NCBI RefSeq assembly: GCF_042682045.1
Contig: NZ_JBHUGS010000002.1
Location: forward strand, 434,001 to 498,000
Direction: 5' to 3'
Length of the DNA stretch: 64,000 bases
Origin: Sphingomonas_R arantia
GTDB taxonomy: Bacteria > Pseudomonadota > Alphaproteobacteria > Sphingomonadales > Sphingomonadaceae
The stretch's first letter is position 1; the number at the start of each line of letters is the position of its first letter. The notes under the pieces were generated by a model, which was not told where the DNA came from, ran no database searches, and saw only the letters and a program-made list of their open reading frames with translations. Position numbers and translations under genes: made by a program. Below are positions 1-8,420 of this stretch, in pieces.

Positions 1-298
1 GATCGCCTGCAAGGTAGGCGGTGAGGTCGGCGCGGGCGGCCTCCAGTTCGTCGGGCGTGCGGCCCATCGCGGCGGCGCCCATCAGCGAGGCGGATGCTTG
101 GCCCAGAGCGCAGGCGCGGACCTCCTGGCCGATCGCGTTCACCCGCCCCTCCCCGTCCAGCGCCACGTCGACGATGATCCGGCTCCCGCAAACGGGCGAT
201 CGTTTCTCGGATGTGCCGTCGGGGGCGTCGAGCCGGACCTGATGGGGAATGCTCGTCGCAAGGCGGAGGATGGTCTGGTTGTAGAGCGGTGCTGACAT
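1..298 (-). CDS. IscU/NifU-like iron-sulfur scaffold protein, partial
   Basis: Reading the minus strand from the ATG at 298 gives 99 open codons that run off the window edge, so the C-terminus is missing. The product resembles the NifU N-terminal/IscU family of Fe-S cluster assembly scaffolds: MSAPLYNQTILRLA at the start, a Cys in SPVCGSR near residue 37 and a second Cys in VRACALGQAS about 30 residues later, matching the spacing of scaffold ligands. It is transcribed away from cvpA-radA, separated by a repeat-filled gap. The family call comes from motif resemblance only; the third cysteine lies outside the window. Confidence 0.7.
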   Translation of the reverse strand, partial: MSAPLYNQTILRLATSIPHQVRLDAPDGTSEKRSPVCGSRIIVDVALDGEGRVNAIGQEVRACALGQASASLMGAAAMGRTPDELEAARADLTAYLAGD

Positions 299-337
299 GG
301 GCCGGTATGTAGGGCGTCGAAGGGACAGCGCATAGCC

Positions 338-512
338 CTCCACCCACCGGGGGGAGGGTTGGGTGGGGGGATTGGCTGGGTGGTTGATTGCCTTTTGTGG
401 AGGTTCGGCGACCGGTCCCGACGTTCGCTTTTCCTTACTGCATGGCCTCCTGGAACACCGTCGGCCTGAGCCGAAGCCCCCCACCCCGACCCTCCCCCCG
501 GTGGGGGGAGGG
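338..512. repeat. GC-rich intergenic inverted repeats
   Basis: The spacer between the scaffold gene and cvpA holds two short G-run/C-run hairpins. The second, 490-512, has arms of about ten bases around a 3-base loop. They resemble the C/T-rich inverted repeats seen elsewhere in the window (39017, 44976, 50094). No coding potential of its own is evident. Confidence 0.5.
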
Positions 513-521
513 AGTCTTGGG

Positions 522-1052
522 CTACTCAGTTGTCGCCGGCTTCGGGTCCAGTTTCCGGCGGGCGGCGACATAGTCCACGATCGCCTTGCCGCTCGCGTTG
601 AGGAGAGAATAGCTGCGAGAGTCGCGGATCCAGTCGGGGCGGGTTGCGGCACCGCCGTAGAGCGTGTCGTAGACCAGCGTTACGGCCAGGAAGAGCAAGG
701 TCGCGCCGATCAGGCCTTTCAGAGCGCCGAAGCCGAAGCCGAGCAGGCGGTCGAGCGGGCCGAGGACCGATTGTCGCGTCCGGCGGCCGAGCGCGCGGGC
801 GACGAGTTTGCCGCCGGCGAACACGACGAGGAAGATCAGCGCAAAGGCAAGGACGGAGGCCCCGGCGCGCGTGCCGACCGGGCCGACGAGCAACTCGGCC
901 AGCGCGGGATGGAAGAATTTGAGTGCCAGGATCGCGGCGACCCAGGCGAACAGCGAAAGCACTTCGGTCACGAAGCCGCGCAGGATGCCGAGAACCGCGC
1001 CGCCGCCGACGAGCAGGATCACGACGATATCGAGGGCGGTGAGCGCTGGCAT
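522..1052 (-). CDS. cvpA: CvpA family membrane protein
   Basis: This 176-residue protein has four hydrophobic segments and the CvpA-family start MPALTALDIVVILL, with charged GKLVARALGRR and a glycine-rich GPLDRLLGFGFGALKG segment typical of the family. In E. coli CvpA is an inner-membrane protein linked to colicin V export and purF regulation; its molecular function is unclear. The start at 1052 is chosen because it gives the conserved N-terminus and lies 11 bases after the radA stop on the same strand. A longer start at 1088 would overlap radA. It is probably co-transcribed with radA. Confidence 0.85.
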   Translation of the reverse strand: MPALTALDIVVILLVGGGAVLGILRGFVTEVLSLFAWVAAILALKFFHPALAELLVGPVGTRAGASVLAFALIFLVVFAGGKLVARALGRRTRQSVLGPLDRLLGFGFGALKGLIGATLLFLAVTLVYDTLYGGAATRPDWIRDSRSYSLLNASGKAIVDYVAARRKLDPKPATTE

Positions 1053-1062
1053 GCGCCTACCG

Positions 1063-2436
1063 CTAACCCCGACCCAGCAGCCGGTCAACGAGGGCGGCGA
1101 GCGTCGAGTAGCCGCGCATCGACAGGCCGGAGGGCGCCTCCGCCAGCGACGCGGGCACGAGCGCCTGGGTGAAACCGAGCTTGGCGGCCTCCTTCAGCCG
1201 CAGCCCACCATGGGCCACGGGGCGGACCTCGCCGGACAGCGACACCTCGCCGAACGCGACCATTTCGGACGGGATCGGCTGTTCCGCCAACGCCGAGACG
1301 AGCGCGGCCGCAACCGCCAGGTCGGCGGCGGGATCGATGACGCGGTAGCCGCCGGCGATGTTGAGATAGACCTCGGCGGTCGAGAAACTGAGCCCGCAGC
1401 GCGCCTCTAGCACGGCCAAAATCATGGCGAGCCGCCCCGAATCCCAGCCTACGACCGCGCGGCGCGGGGTGGCGCCGGAGGCGAGCCGCACGACGAGTGC
1501 CTGGATTTCGACCAGCACGGGGCGCGTGCCCTCCATCGCCGGGAACACCGCCGCGCCGGACACCGATTCGCCGCGCGTCGTGAGGAACAAAGCGGACGGG
1601 TTCGAGACTTCGTCCAGCCCGGCCTCGGCCATCGCGAACACGCCGATCTCGTCGGTGCCGCCGAAGCGGTTCTTGATGGCGCGCAGGATGCGGTACTGGT
1701 GGCTGCGTTCGCCTTCGAACGACAGCACGGTGTCGACCATATGTTCGAGCACACGCGGGCCGGCGATCGATCCATCCTTGGTCACATGGCCGACGAGCAC
1801 GAGCGCGCAGCCGCTTTCCTTGGCATAGCGGACCAGTTCGTGGGCAGACGCGCGGACCTGGCTGACCGTGCCGGGCGCACCCTCGATCAGGTCGCTGTGC
1901 ATCGTCTGGATCGAGTCGATGACGAGCATGTCGGGCGCCTCGGCGCGTTCCAGCGTGGTGAGGATATCGCGGACCGAGGTCGCCGCGCCGAGCTGCACCG
2001 GCGCGTTGCCGCAACCCAACCGGCGGGCGCGAAGCCGGACCTGATCGGCGGCTTCCTCGCCCGAGACATAGGCGACCGACTTGCCGGCCAGCGCGAGTTT
2101 CGCCGCGGCCTGTAGGAGCAGCGTCGACTTGCCGATGCCCGGATCACCGCCGATCAGCGTGGCGGACCCGGCCACGAACCCGCCGCCGAGCGCACGGTCG
2201 AACTCGGCGATTCCGGTCGGCATCCGTTCGGGCAGCGCGACGTCGGTGTCGAGCGCGGACATCATGACGAGGTTGCCGCCGCCGCGCAGGTTGTGCTTGG
2301 CGGAGAAAGGCGTCTTGGCCCCGCCCGCATCCTCGACCAGCGTGTTCCATTGCAGGCAGTCGACGCACTGCCCCTGCCACTTGTTCGCCACCGCCCCGCA
2401 GGATTGGCAGACATAACGCTTCTGCGGCTTGGCCAT
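1063..2436 (-). CDS. radA: DNA repair protein RadA
   Basis: RadA (also called Sms) is a RecA-like ATPase that promotes branch migration during recombination and repair. The 457-residue protein has the full family layout: an N-terminal four-cysteine zinc finger (CQSCG, CVDC, residues about 10-27), Walker A GGDPGIGKST near residue 100, the RadA-specific KNRFGGTDEIG motif in the middle, and a C-terminal Lon-like domain. Length matches the family. It lies directly upstream of cvpA on the minus strand, a common alphaproteobacterial arrangement. Confidence 0.97.
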   Translation of the reverse strand: MAKPQKRYVCQSCGAVANKWQGQCVDCLQWNTLVEDAGGAKTPFSAKHNLRGGGNLVMMSALDTDVALPERMPTGIAEFDRALGGGFVAGSATLIGGDPGIGKSTLLLQAAAKLALAGKSVAYVSGEEAADQVRLRARRLGCGNAPVQLGAATSVRDILTTLERAEAPDMLVIDSIQTMHSDLIEGAPGTVSQVRASAHELVRYAKESGCALVLVGHVTKDGSIAGPRVLEHMVDTVLSFEGERSHQYRILRAIKNRFGGTDEIGVFAMAEAGLDEVSNPSALFLTTRGESVSGAAVFPAMEGTRPVLVEIQALVVRLASGATPRRAVVGWDSGRLAMILAVLEARCGLSFSTAEVYLNIAGGYRVIDPAADLAVAAALVSALAEQPIPSEMVAFGEVSLSGEVRPVAHGGLRLKEAAKLGFTQALVPASLAEAPSGLSMRGYSTLAALVDRLLGRG

Positions 2437-2561
2437 GCAAACTCCAGTTGGAACGAAATAGGAACGTAGCGGGGAACGGGACGGGTTTCCAGTCCTGACC
2501 GCGTGGCGCGGTGCGGTCGAGGCACTTTCGCTCAGGCACGCGGCGTGCCACCTTGCCGGTC

Positions 2562-4823
2562 ATGCGGGAGAAGGAACTGAGGCTGGCGCTGGTCTGCTAC
2601 GGCGGGATCAGCCTGGCGGTGTACATGCACGGCATCACGCGCGAGATCTGGCATCTCGCCCGCGCGAGCCGCGCCTATCATGCGGGCGAGGCGGCGGATG
2701 GCGCGAGCGAGGCGGTGTACCGCGACCTGATCGGCGAGATCGAGGCGGCGACCGGCACGCGGTTGCGCGTGCTGGTCGATATCGTCGCGGGGGCGAGCGC
2801 GGGCGGGATCAACGGGATCTTCCTGGGCCAGGCGATCGCGACCGGGCAGTCGCTGGATCCGCTGACCGACCTGTGGCTGAACAATGCGGATGTCGACCGG
2901 CTAATGGCGGACGACCGGCCAGCCGGCGCGATATCGAAGCGGCTGTCGCGGCTGTGGGCGTCGCCGCTCGCGCGTTATGCCGCCGGGCGCGCGGCGACCG
3001 AGACGCTGGACCCGGCGGTGCAGGCGGAGGTGCGCGCGAAGCTGATCCAGTTCGTGCAGGCGCGGTGGTTCGCGCCGCCGTTCGGGGGTGCGCGGTTCAC
3101 GACGCTGCTGCTCGACGCGATGGGGGCGATGGCGGGCACGGGTGACGGGCGGTCGCTGCTACCCGACGGGCACCCGCTCGACCTGTTCGTGACGGTCACC
3201 GATTTCCGCGGGCATCCGGAGCGGCTCACGCTGCATTCGCCGCCGGAGATTGTCGAGACGGAACATCGCCTTACGCTGGCTTTCTCGACACGTGATGAGG
3301 ATGGTGCGGGGCTCGGCGAGATCCCGGCGCTGGTGTTCGCGGGGCGTGCGACGGCGAGTTTTCCGGGGGCGTTCCCGCCGTTCACGGTGGGCGAGTTGGA
3401 TGCGGTGCTGGCGGAGCGCGGGCAGGACTGGCCGGGGCGTGGTGCGTTCCTGACGCGCGCCCTGCCCCGGCTGGCGGCGATCGACGCGGTGGAGAGCGCG
3501 GTGCTGATCGACGGATCGGTGCTGAGCAACGCGCCGTTCCGCCCGGCGATCGAGGCGTTGCGCAACCGGCCGGCGGCGCGCGAGGTGGACCGGCGCTTCG
3601 TCTATATCGATCCGAAACCCAATATCCGCTCGGTCCACATGACCGGTGGCGACGGCATCGAGCCGCCAGGTTTCTTCCAGACCATATTGGGCGCGATGTC
3701 CGACATTCCGCGCGAACAGCCGATCCGCGACAATCTGGAGGCGATCGCGGCGCGGTCCGCGCGGATTGCAGATGCCGCCGCTACGATCGCCGCGGTACGC
3801 CCGGAGGTGGAGGCCGCGATCGACGATGCGCTGGGGGGCACGATCTTCCTGACGCGGCCGACGCCGGCGCGGATCGCGGGGTGGCGGGCGAAGGCCAACA
3901 TGCTGGCGGTGAAGCGCGCAGGGTTCACCTTTGCGGGTTACGGTCATCTGAAGCTGGCGTCGGTGATAGACCGGCTGGCAACCCTGTTCGCGGAGGGCGG
4001 TGCGCAGGATCGCGATGCGGTGCGCGTGGCGTTGTGGACGCATGTCCGCGCGGTCGGGATCGCCGGGCCGGGCGCGGACGATGCGGCGTTCGTCCAGTTC
4101 ATGCGCGCGCACGACCTGGAGTTCCGCGTGCGGCGGCTGCGGTTCGTGGCGGAACAGGTGCCGGACGTACCGCCGCCCGGTTGCCCGGCGGACCTGATCG
4201 AGGCGATGCGCAGCGCGTTGTTCGCGGCGCTCGCTCCCTATCTGGACCAGCGTGCGCCGAAGCTGCGCGACATGGCGGACGTGCTGGACGATCCCGCTGC
4301 GGCGTTGGCGGCGCTGGCCGATGCGACCGACCTGCGCGCGATCGACGACCGCGCCGACGCCACACTGTGCGCCGCGCTGCTGCCCCTGCCGCGGCCCGAG
4401 CGGCGGCGTATCCTGCTCGCCTATCTCGGCTTTCCTTTCTACGACATCGCGACGCTGCCGCTGCTGCGCGGCGACCACCGCGACGAGTTCAACCCGGTGA
4501 AGGTCGACCGGATCGCGCCCGACGACGCGAGCGCGATCCGCGCCGGCGGGGCGGAGGCGACGCTGAAGGGGATCGCGTTCAACAGTTTCGGCGCGTTCTT
4601 CAGCCGGGCGTGGCGCGAGAACGACTATCTTTGGGGGCGGCTGCACGGGATCGACCGGCTGGTGGACATTCTGATCTCCACGCTGCCCGCCGGGACGACA
4701 TTGCCGCCGGGGCATGTCGCGCTGCTGAAGACGCGGGCGTTCCGTGCGGTGCTGGCGGAGGAGCGCGGGCGGTTGACGGCGATCCCCGAGCTGTTCGCGA
4801 CCCTGGAGCGCGAGATCGGGTGA
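2562..4823 (+). CDS. Patatin-like phospholipase family protein
   Basis: This large (753-residue) protein has a patatin-type acyl hydrolase fold. The oxyanion-hole segment CYGGISLAVYMHG is at the start, the nucleophile motif GASAGG places Ser79, and the second member of the Ser-Asp dyad is in DGS at Asp317. The long C-terminal part, ending in ENDYLWGRLHGIDRLV, resembles the DUF3376 extension of bacterial patatin-like proteins. The ATG at 2562 begins at MREKELRLALV, where similarity to the family should start; an upstream in-frame start at 2511 adds an unlikely Arg-rich leader. Natural substrate is unknown; no signal peptide is seen, suggesting action at the cytoplasmic face of the membrane. 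Confidence 0.88.
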   Translation: MREKELRLALVCYGGISLAVYMHGITREIWHLARASRAYHAGEAADGASEAVYRDLIGEIEAATGTRLRVLVDIVAGASAGGINGIFLGQAIATGQSLDPLTDLWLNNADVDRLMADDRPAGAISKRLSRLWASPLARYAAGRAATETLDPAVQAEVRAKLIQFVQARWFAPPFGGARFTTLLLDAMGAMAGTGDGRSLLPDGHPLDLFVTVTDFRGHPERLTLHSPPEIVETEHRLTLAFSTRDEDGAGLGEIPALVFAGRATASFPGAFPPFTVGELDAVLAERGQDWPGRGAFLTRALPRLAAIDAVESAVLIDGSVLSNAPFRPAIEALRNRPAAREVDRRFVYIDPKPNIRSVHMTGGDGIEPPGFFQTILGAMSDIPREQPIRDNLEAIAARSARIADAAATIAAVRPEVEAAIDDALGGTIFLTRPTPARIAGWRAKANMLAVKRAGFTFAGYGHLKLASVIDRLATLFAEGGAQDRDAVRVALWTHVRAVGIAGPGADDAAFVQFMRAHDLEFRVRRLRFVAEQVPDVPPPGCPADLIEAMRSALFAALAPYLDQRAPKLRDMADVLDDPAAALAALADATDLRAIDDRADATLCAALLPLPRPERRRILLAYLGFPFYDIATLPLLRGDHRDEFNPVKVDRIAPDDASAIRAGGAEATLKGIAFNSFGAFFSRAWRENDYLWGRLHGIDRLVDILISTLPAGTTLPPGHVALLKTRAFRAVLAEERGRLTAIPELFATLEREIG

Positions 4824-4913
4824 AGGGCCACCTCTCCCCCGCCCGCTTGCGCGCCCTCTTGTTCTGGCGCGGCATCGCCGTAGAAGAAGCGGCATGACGC
4901 GGAGGGCGATGCC

Positions 4914-5285
4914 ATGCAATTCCTGAGAACCCTGTTCTGGGTGGTGCTCGCGGTGATCGCGGTGATCTTCGCGACGAAGAACTGGACGACGGCGCAGGTG
5001 AACCTGTGGGGCGGCATCGTGGCGGACGTGAAGCTGCCGGTGCTGCTGCTGCTCGCCTACCTGGTCGGCGTCGTGCCGCCGACGATCCTGTACCATGCCA
5101 GTCGCTGGCGCCTGCGCCGCCGGCTGGACAGCGCGGAACGGACGATCGCGGAACTGCGCCCGGCCGCCGCGACGCCCGCCGCGACGCGCGAGCCGTTGTT
5201 TCCGGATCCGGTCGACGTGGCGATGCCGACCGCATACTCCCCGCCCCCGCCCGCACCGCCGCTGATCCCGGGGTCACCGGCATGA
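4914..5285 (+). CDS. LapA-domain (DUF1049) membrane protein
   Basis: A 123-residue protein with two hydrophobic segments (residues about 4-20 and 42-60) followed by a charged helical region SRWRLRRRLDSAERTIAEL and a Pro-rich tail. This is the architecture of the lipopolysaccharide-assembly LapA/DUF1049 family. Its stop overlaps the pyrF start (ATGA), so the two are translationally coupled. A lapA-like gene before pyrF is usual in sphingomonads. Function in this group is not established. Confidence 0.85.
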   Translation: MQFLRTLFWVVLAVIAVIFATKNWTTAQVNLWGGIVADVKLPVLLLLAYLVGVVPPTILYHASRWRLRRRLDSAERTIAELRPAAATPAATREPLFPDPVDVAMPTAYSPPPPAPPLIPGSPA

Positions 5286-5956
5286 GCGGCTGCATCTATG
5301 TCGCGCTCGACACGACGGACCTTGCCCGTGCGAAGGGGATCGCGACGAAGGTCCGCAACCATGTCGGCGGGATCAAGCTGGGCCTCGAATTCTTCATGGC
5401 GAACGGCCAGGCCGGGGTGCGCGAGATGGCGGCGCTCGGCCTGCCGGTGTTCCTCGACCTGAAGCTGCACGATATTCCGAACACGGTGGCCAAGGCGATC
5501 CAGGCGCTGCGCCCGCTCGACCCCGCGATCCTGACCGTTCACGCCGCGGGCGGCCGCGCGATGATGGAGGATGCGAAGGCCGCCGCCCCGCCGGGGACGA
5601 AGGTGGTCGCGGTGACCGTGCTGACCTCGCTCGACGGCAGCGACCTGGCCGCGATCGGCGTGCCGGACGATCCGCATGCGCAGGTCGCGCGGCTGGCGGC
5701 GCTGGCGCGCGAGGCCGGGATCGACGGCATCGTGTGTTCCGGCGCGGAAGTGGCGGCGGCGAAAAAGGCGTGGCCGCGGGGCTTCTTCGTCGTGCCCGGC
5801 GTGCGTCCGGCGGGCGGCGATGCGGGCGATCAGAAGCGGATGATGACGCCGGCCGCCGCGCGGCGTGCGGGTGCGTCGATCCTGGTGATCGGCCGGCCGA
5901 TCACGGCGGCGGAGGATCCGGACGCCGCGGCGCGGGCGATCGAGGCGACGCTTTAG
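5282..5956 (+). CDS. pyrF: Orotidine 5'-phosphate decarboxylase
   Basis: PyrF decarboxylates OMP to UMP, the last step of de novo pyrimidine synthesis, in the cytoplasm. The 224-residue protein shows the diagnostic motif FLDLKLHDIPNT with catalytic Asp59, Lys61 and Asp64, the substrate-binding GIKLGLEFF, and the phosphate-binding VPGVRP and VIGRPIT segments near the end. The ATG at 5282 overlaps the stop of the upstream LapA-like gene. In related genomes trpF normally follows; here quiC, an integrated element and a tRNA lie between. Confidence 0.97.
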   Translation: MSGCIYVALDTTDLARAKGIATKVRNHVGGIKLGLEFFMANGQAGVREMAALGLPVFLDLKLHDIPNTVAKAIQALRPLDPAILTVHAAGGRAMMEDAKAAAPPGTKVVAVTVLTSLDGSDLAAIGVPDDPHAQVARLAALAREAGIDGIVCSGAEVAAAKKAWPRGFFVVPGVRPAGGDAGDQKRMMTPAAARRAGASILVIGRPITAAEDPDAAARAIEATL

Positions 5957-6134
5957 GGGCGGCTGCCTCTCCGTTGTCCAACTGACCAACCCTGTCCATG
6001 CCGAGCGCAGCCGATGGATGCTGTCGGCGTCTCGGCTTCGCTCGACGGGTCCCCCGACTTCGCTCGGGATGGACGGGTGTCGGGGGGAATCACCAAGCCT
6101 TCCGGCGCCGTGAGGCCAGCGTTTCGGTCTCCCC

Positions 6135-8000
6135 CTAGTCGACGACCGGTTCCGCGCGGAAGCGGTTCTGCGCGGCCAGGCGGATCGGGGCGTTGGGGGC
6201 GCCGTAGCCGTCATAGCCGCCGGTCCGTTCGACATATTCGAAGAAGAATGTCTTGGCGAAGGCGCGGCTATAGATCTGCCGGAACCGGGCGCCGGGGCCT
6301 TCCTCGTCCAGCAGCATGTCATGGTCGCGCATTGTCGCGGCGGCGGCGGGGTCGAGCCCGAAGCGGTCGACCGCGTCGTCATGATAGTTTTGCGGGACCG
6401 GGAGCCGGGCCAGCCCATGATCGGCCAGCGCGCGCGCCGCCACGTCCATGTCGCGGACGCGCATCGCGACATGCTGGAACCCGGCGCCGAAGGACTGGCT
6501 GAGGAACCGCGCGGACAGCGCGTCGCGTGCGTCGGTGCTGTTCAGCGTGATGCGAAAGCTGCCCGAGGCGTTCTGGATCGCCTGGCTCTGGACCAGGCCG
6601 TTCGGGTCGATCACGTCCTGCGCGCCCGCGCCGTGGACGTCGAACAGCGCGCGCCAGTAGAGTTGCCAGGACAGGAACTCGTCGTTGGGCACGGTTGCGG
6701 CGAGATGATCGAACGCGGTCACGCCGATGTCGGGTGCCGCGGCGGTGCCGTCGTCCACCGAGTCGAACTCGTCGGTCCAGATCGTCCGGGCCGCCTCCAC
6801 GTCGAGGACATAGACCAAAGTGCCGGCGACGCCGCGCAGCGCGGGCATCGTGCGTATGTCGCTGACATGCCGGGCGACGCCCAGCGCATCGGCCCGTGCC
6901 ATCGTCGCCGCGCCGTCCGCCACGACAAGCCCCATCGCGCAGATCGCGGTGCCGTGCGTCGTGCGGTAGGCCGCGGCGAACCCGCCCTCCTCGTAATTCA
7001 GCACCATGTCGGCCGCGCCGCAGCGCCAATGTTCGACGGCCTTGCTCCGGTGGCGACCGGCGCAGGCGAAGCCGGCGGATCGCAACATCGCGGTGATCGC
7101 ATCGCGGTCGTCCGGTGCCACCGCGACCTCGACGAACGCGATCCGTTCGATCTGCGCCCGGGCGGGCATCGCCGGTGCCTCCCCGATCGCCCGGCGCGCG
7201 CCGTCGCGGAGCGCATCGAGCGAGCGGACGCCGTCGCGCGCGACCATCGCGGCCGAATTGGCGCGGAACCGGTCGTTGAAGATCTCCAGGCTGAGCGGGC
7301 CGGTATAGCCAAGCCGCAGGATTTCGGCGACATAGTCGGTCAGGTCCATACCGCCCTGCCCCGGCAGGCACCGGAAATGGCGGCTCCAGTACAGATGCCC
7401 CATGTCGAGCAGCGGCGCGTCGGCAAGCTGCACGAACACCAGCTTTTCCGGCCGGATCGCACGGATCGATACGCTGGGGATGCCGCGCGACAGCGAATGG
7501 AAGCTGTCGAGCAGAATGCCGATGCGTGGGTGATCGACCGCATCGACGATCTCCCACGCGACGCGGTGGTCGTTGACGTGCCGGCCCCACGCCAGCGCCT
7601 CATACCCCACGGTGATGCCGTGCGCATCGGCCAGGTCGCCCAGCTCGCGCAGGTCGGCGACGATCCGGTCGCGGTCCGGCAGGGCATGAGGCGAGCAGTT
7701 GGAACAGAGCAGGATCCGGTCGCAGCCCAGTTCGCGCATCACGCCGAACTTCTGCGCGATGCGGGCGAAGGCGCGCGCGCGATAGGGTTCGGGCATGCCC
7801 TCAAGGTCGCGGAACGGCTGATAGAGCACGCAGGCGAGGCCGAGTTCGTCGAGGAGCGCCTTCACCTCCGCCGTCGTCATTGCCGACGCCAGGAAGTCGG
7901 TGTCGAAGATCTCGACCCCGCCGAACCCGGCCGCCGCCGCTGCGCGCAGCTTATCCTCCAGCGTCCCGCTGAGCGACACGGTGGCGATCGCGTTCATCAT
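6135..8000 (-). CDS. quiC: 3-dehydroshikimate dehydratase, QuiC-type fusion protein
   Basis: The 621-residue product has two parts. Residues 1 to about 270 are an AP-endonuclease/sugar-phosphate-isomerase barrel (GFGGVEIFDTD, GYEALAWGRHVND, ILLDSFHSLSRG, SLEIFNDRFR carrying the metal-ligand Glu/Asp/His pattern). From about 290 to the end is a 4-hydroxyphenylpyruvate-dioxygenase-like vicinal-oxygen-chelate half (HVAMRVRDMD, FFFEYVERTGGYDGYG). This fusion is the arrangement of QuiC enzymes, which convert 3-dehydroshikimate to protocatechuate in quinate/shikimate catabolism. The start at 8000 gives MMNAIATVSLSG; the 62 codons upstream are Arg-rich and unlikely to be translated. No other quinate genes are adjacent. 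Confidence 0.87.
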   Translation of the reverse strand: MMNAIATVSLSGTLEDKLRAAAAAGFGGVEIFDTDFLASAMTTAEVKALLDELGLACVLYQPFRDLEGMPEPYRARAFARIAQKFGVMRELGCDRILLCSNCSPHALPDRDRIVADLRELGDLADAHGITVGYEALAWGRHVNDHRVAWEIVDAVDHPRIGILLDSFHSLSRGIPSVSIRAIRPEKLVFVQLADAPLLDMGHLYWSRHFRCLPGQGGMDLTDYVAEILRLGYTGPLSLEIFNDRFRANSAAMVARDGVRSLDALRDGARRAIGEAPAMPARAQIERIAFVEVAVAPDDRDAITAMLRSAGFACAGRHRSKAVEHWRCGAADMVLNYEEGGFAAAYRTTHGTAICAMGLVVADGAATMARADALGVARHVSDIRTMPALRGVAGTLVYVLDVEAARTIWTDEFDSVDDGTAAAPDIGVTAFDHLAATVPNDEFLSWQLYWRALFDVHGAGAQDVIDPNGLVQSQAIQNASGSFRITLNSTDARDALSARFLSQSFGAGFQHVAMRVRDMDVAARALADHGLARLPVPQNYHDDAVDRFGLDPAAAATMRDHDMLLDEEGPGARFRQIYSRAFAKTFFFEYVERTGGYDGYGAPNAPIRLAAQNRFRAEPVVD

Positions 8001-8231
8001 GATGCCTGTCCCGATTGCATGTGGTCTTGCGCGCCTGCTGCCCGCCACAATGCCGGATCGCGGAGGGAAAGCAAGAATGTACGAACCGGTGCGTTCGGAT
8101 GCCGGTGAAGACGATCGCCGGACATGACGCCTTCGAGACACGGCCGGTCTCGAAGCAAGGGAGCGCGCGACGATGCGAGGCGACAAACGGAAGTCCGCGA
8201 TCGATCCATGTGGCGTGTGATGGGAAGAGCG

Positions 8232-8278
8232 GTGGTGACCCCTACGAGAATCGAACTCGTGCTTACGCCGTGAGAGGG
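8232..8278. repeat. attL, copy of tRNA-Glu 3' end
   Basis: These 47 bases are identical to 29420-29466, which is the 3' part of the tRNA-Glu gene including the CCA end, T arm, variable loop and anticodon loop. The identity stops after GAGAGGG. This is the left boundary of the integrated element; the integrase starts 143 bases inside it. The 5' part of the tRNA is absent here, so this copy is not a functional tRNA. Confidence 0.93.
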
Positions 8279-8420
8279 AACAAAACGGTCATTCTGACAC
8301 AACCATGGACAGTCAAAAACTGGCTTAAACCCAAGGTTTTATATTTTAACCGTCCGTGGTTGTGTCACACTGATCCTGCGTGCATATTACCGAGATGCTA
8401 CCTTGAAGGCGATTTCGGTA

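Noticed and set aside
363..1172. 269-codon plus-strand open frame
   Set aside because: Antisense to cvpA and radA, with biased composition and no ribosome site or motif.
3159..5096. 645-codon minus-strand open frame over the patatin-like and LapA-like genes
   Set aside because: Arg/His/Gln-rich shadow of the plus-strand genes in high-GC DNA. The plus-strand products have clear motifs and the minus frame has none.
6321..8108. 595-codon plus-strand open frame opposite quiC
   Set aside because: Low-complexity antisense shadow; the minus strand encodes a complete two-domain enzyme.
8232..8278. A second functional tRNA-Glu at the left boundary
   Set aside because: Only the 3' part is present; sequence diverges after the anticodon loop and no acceptor or D arm can form.
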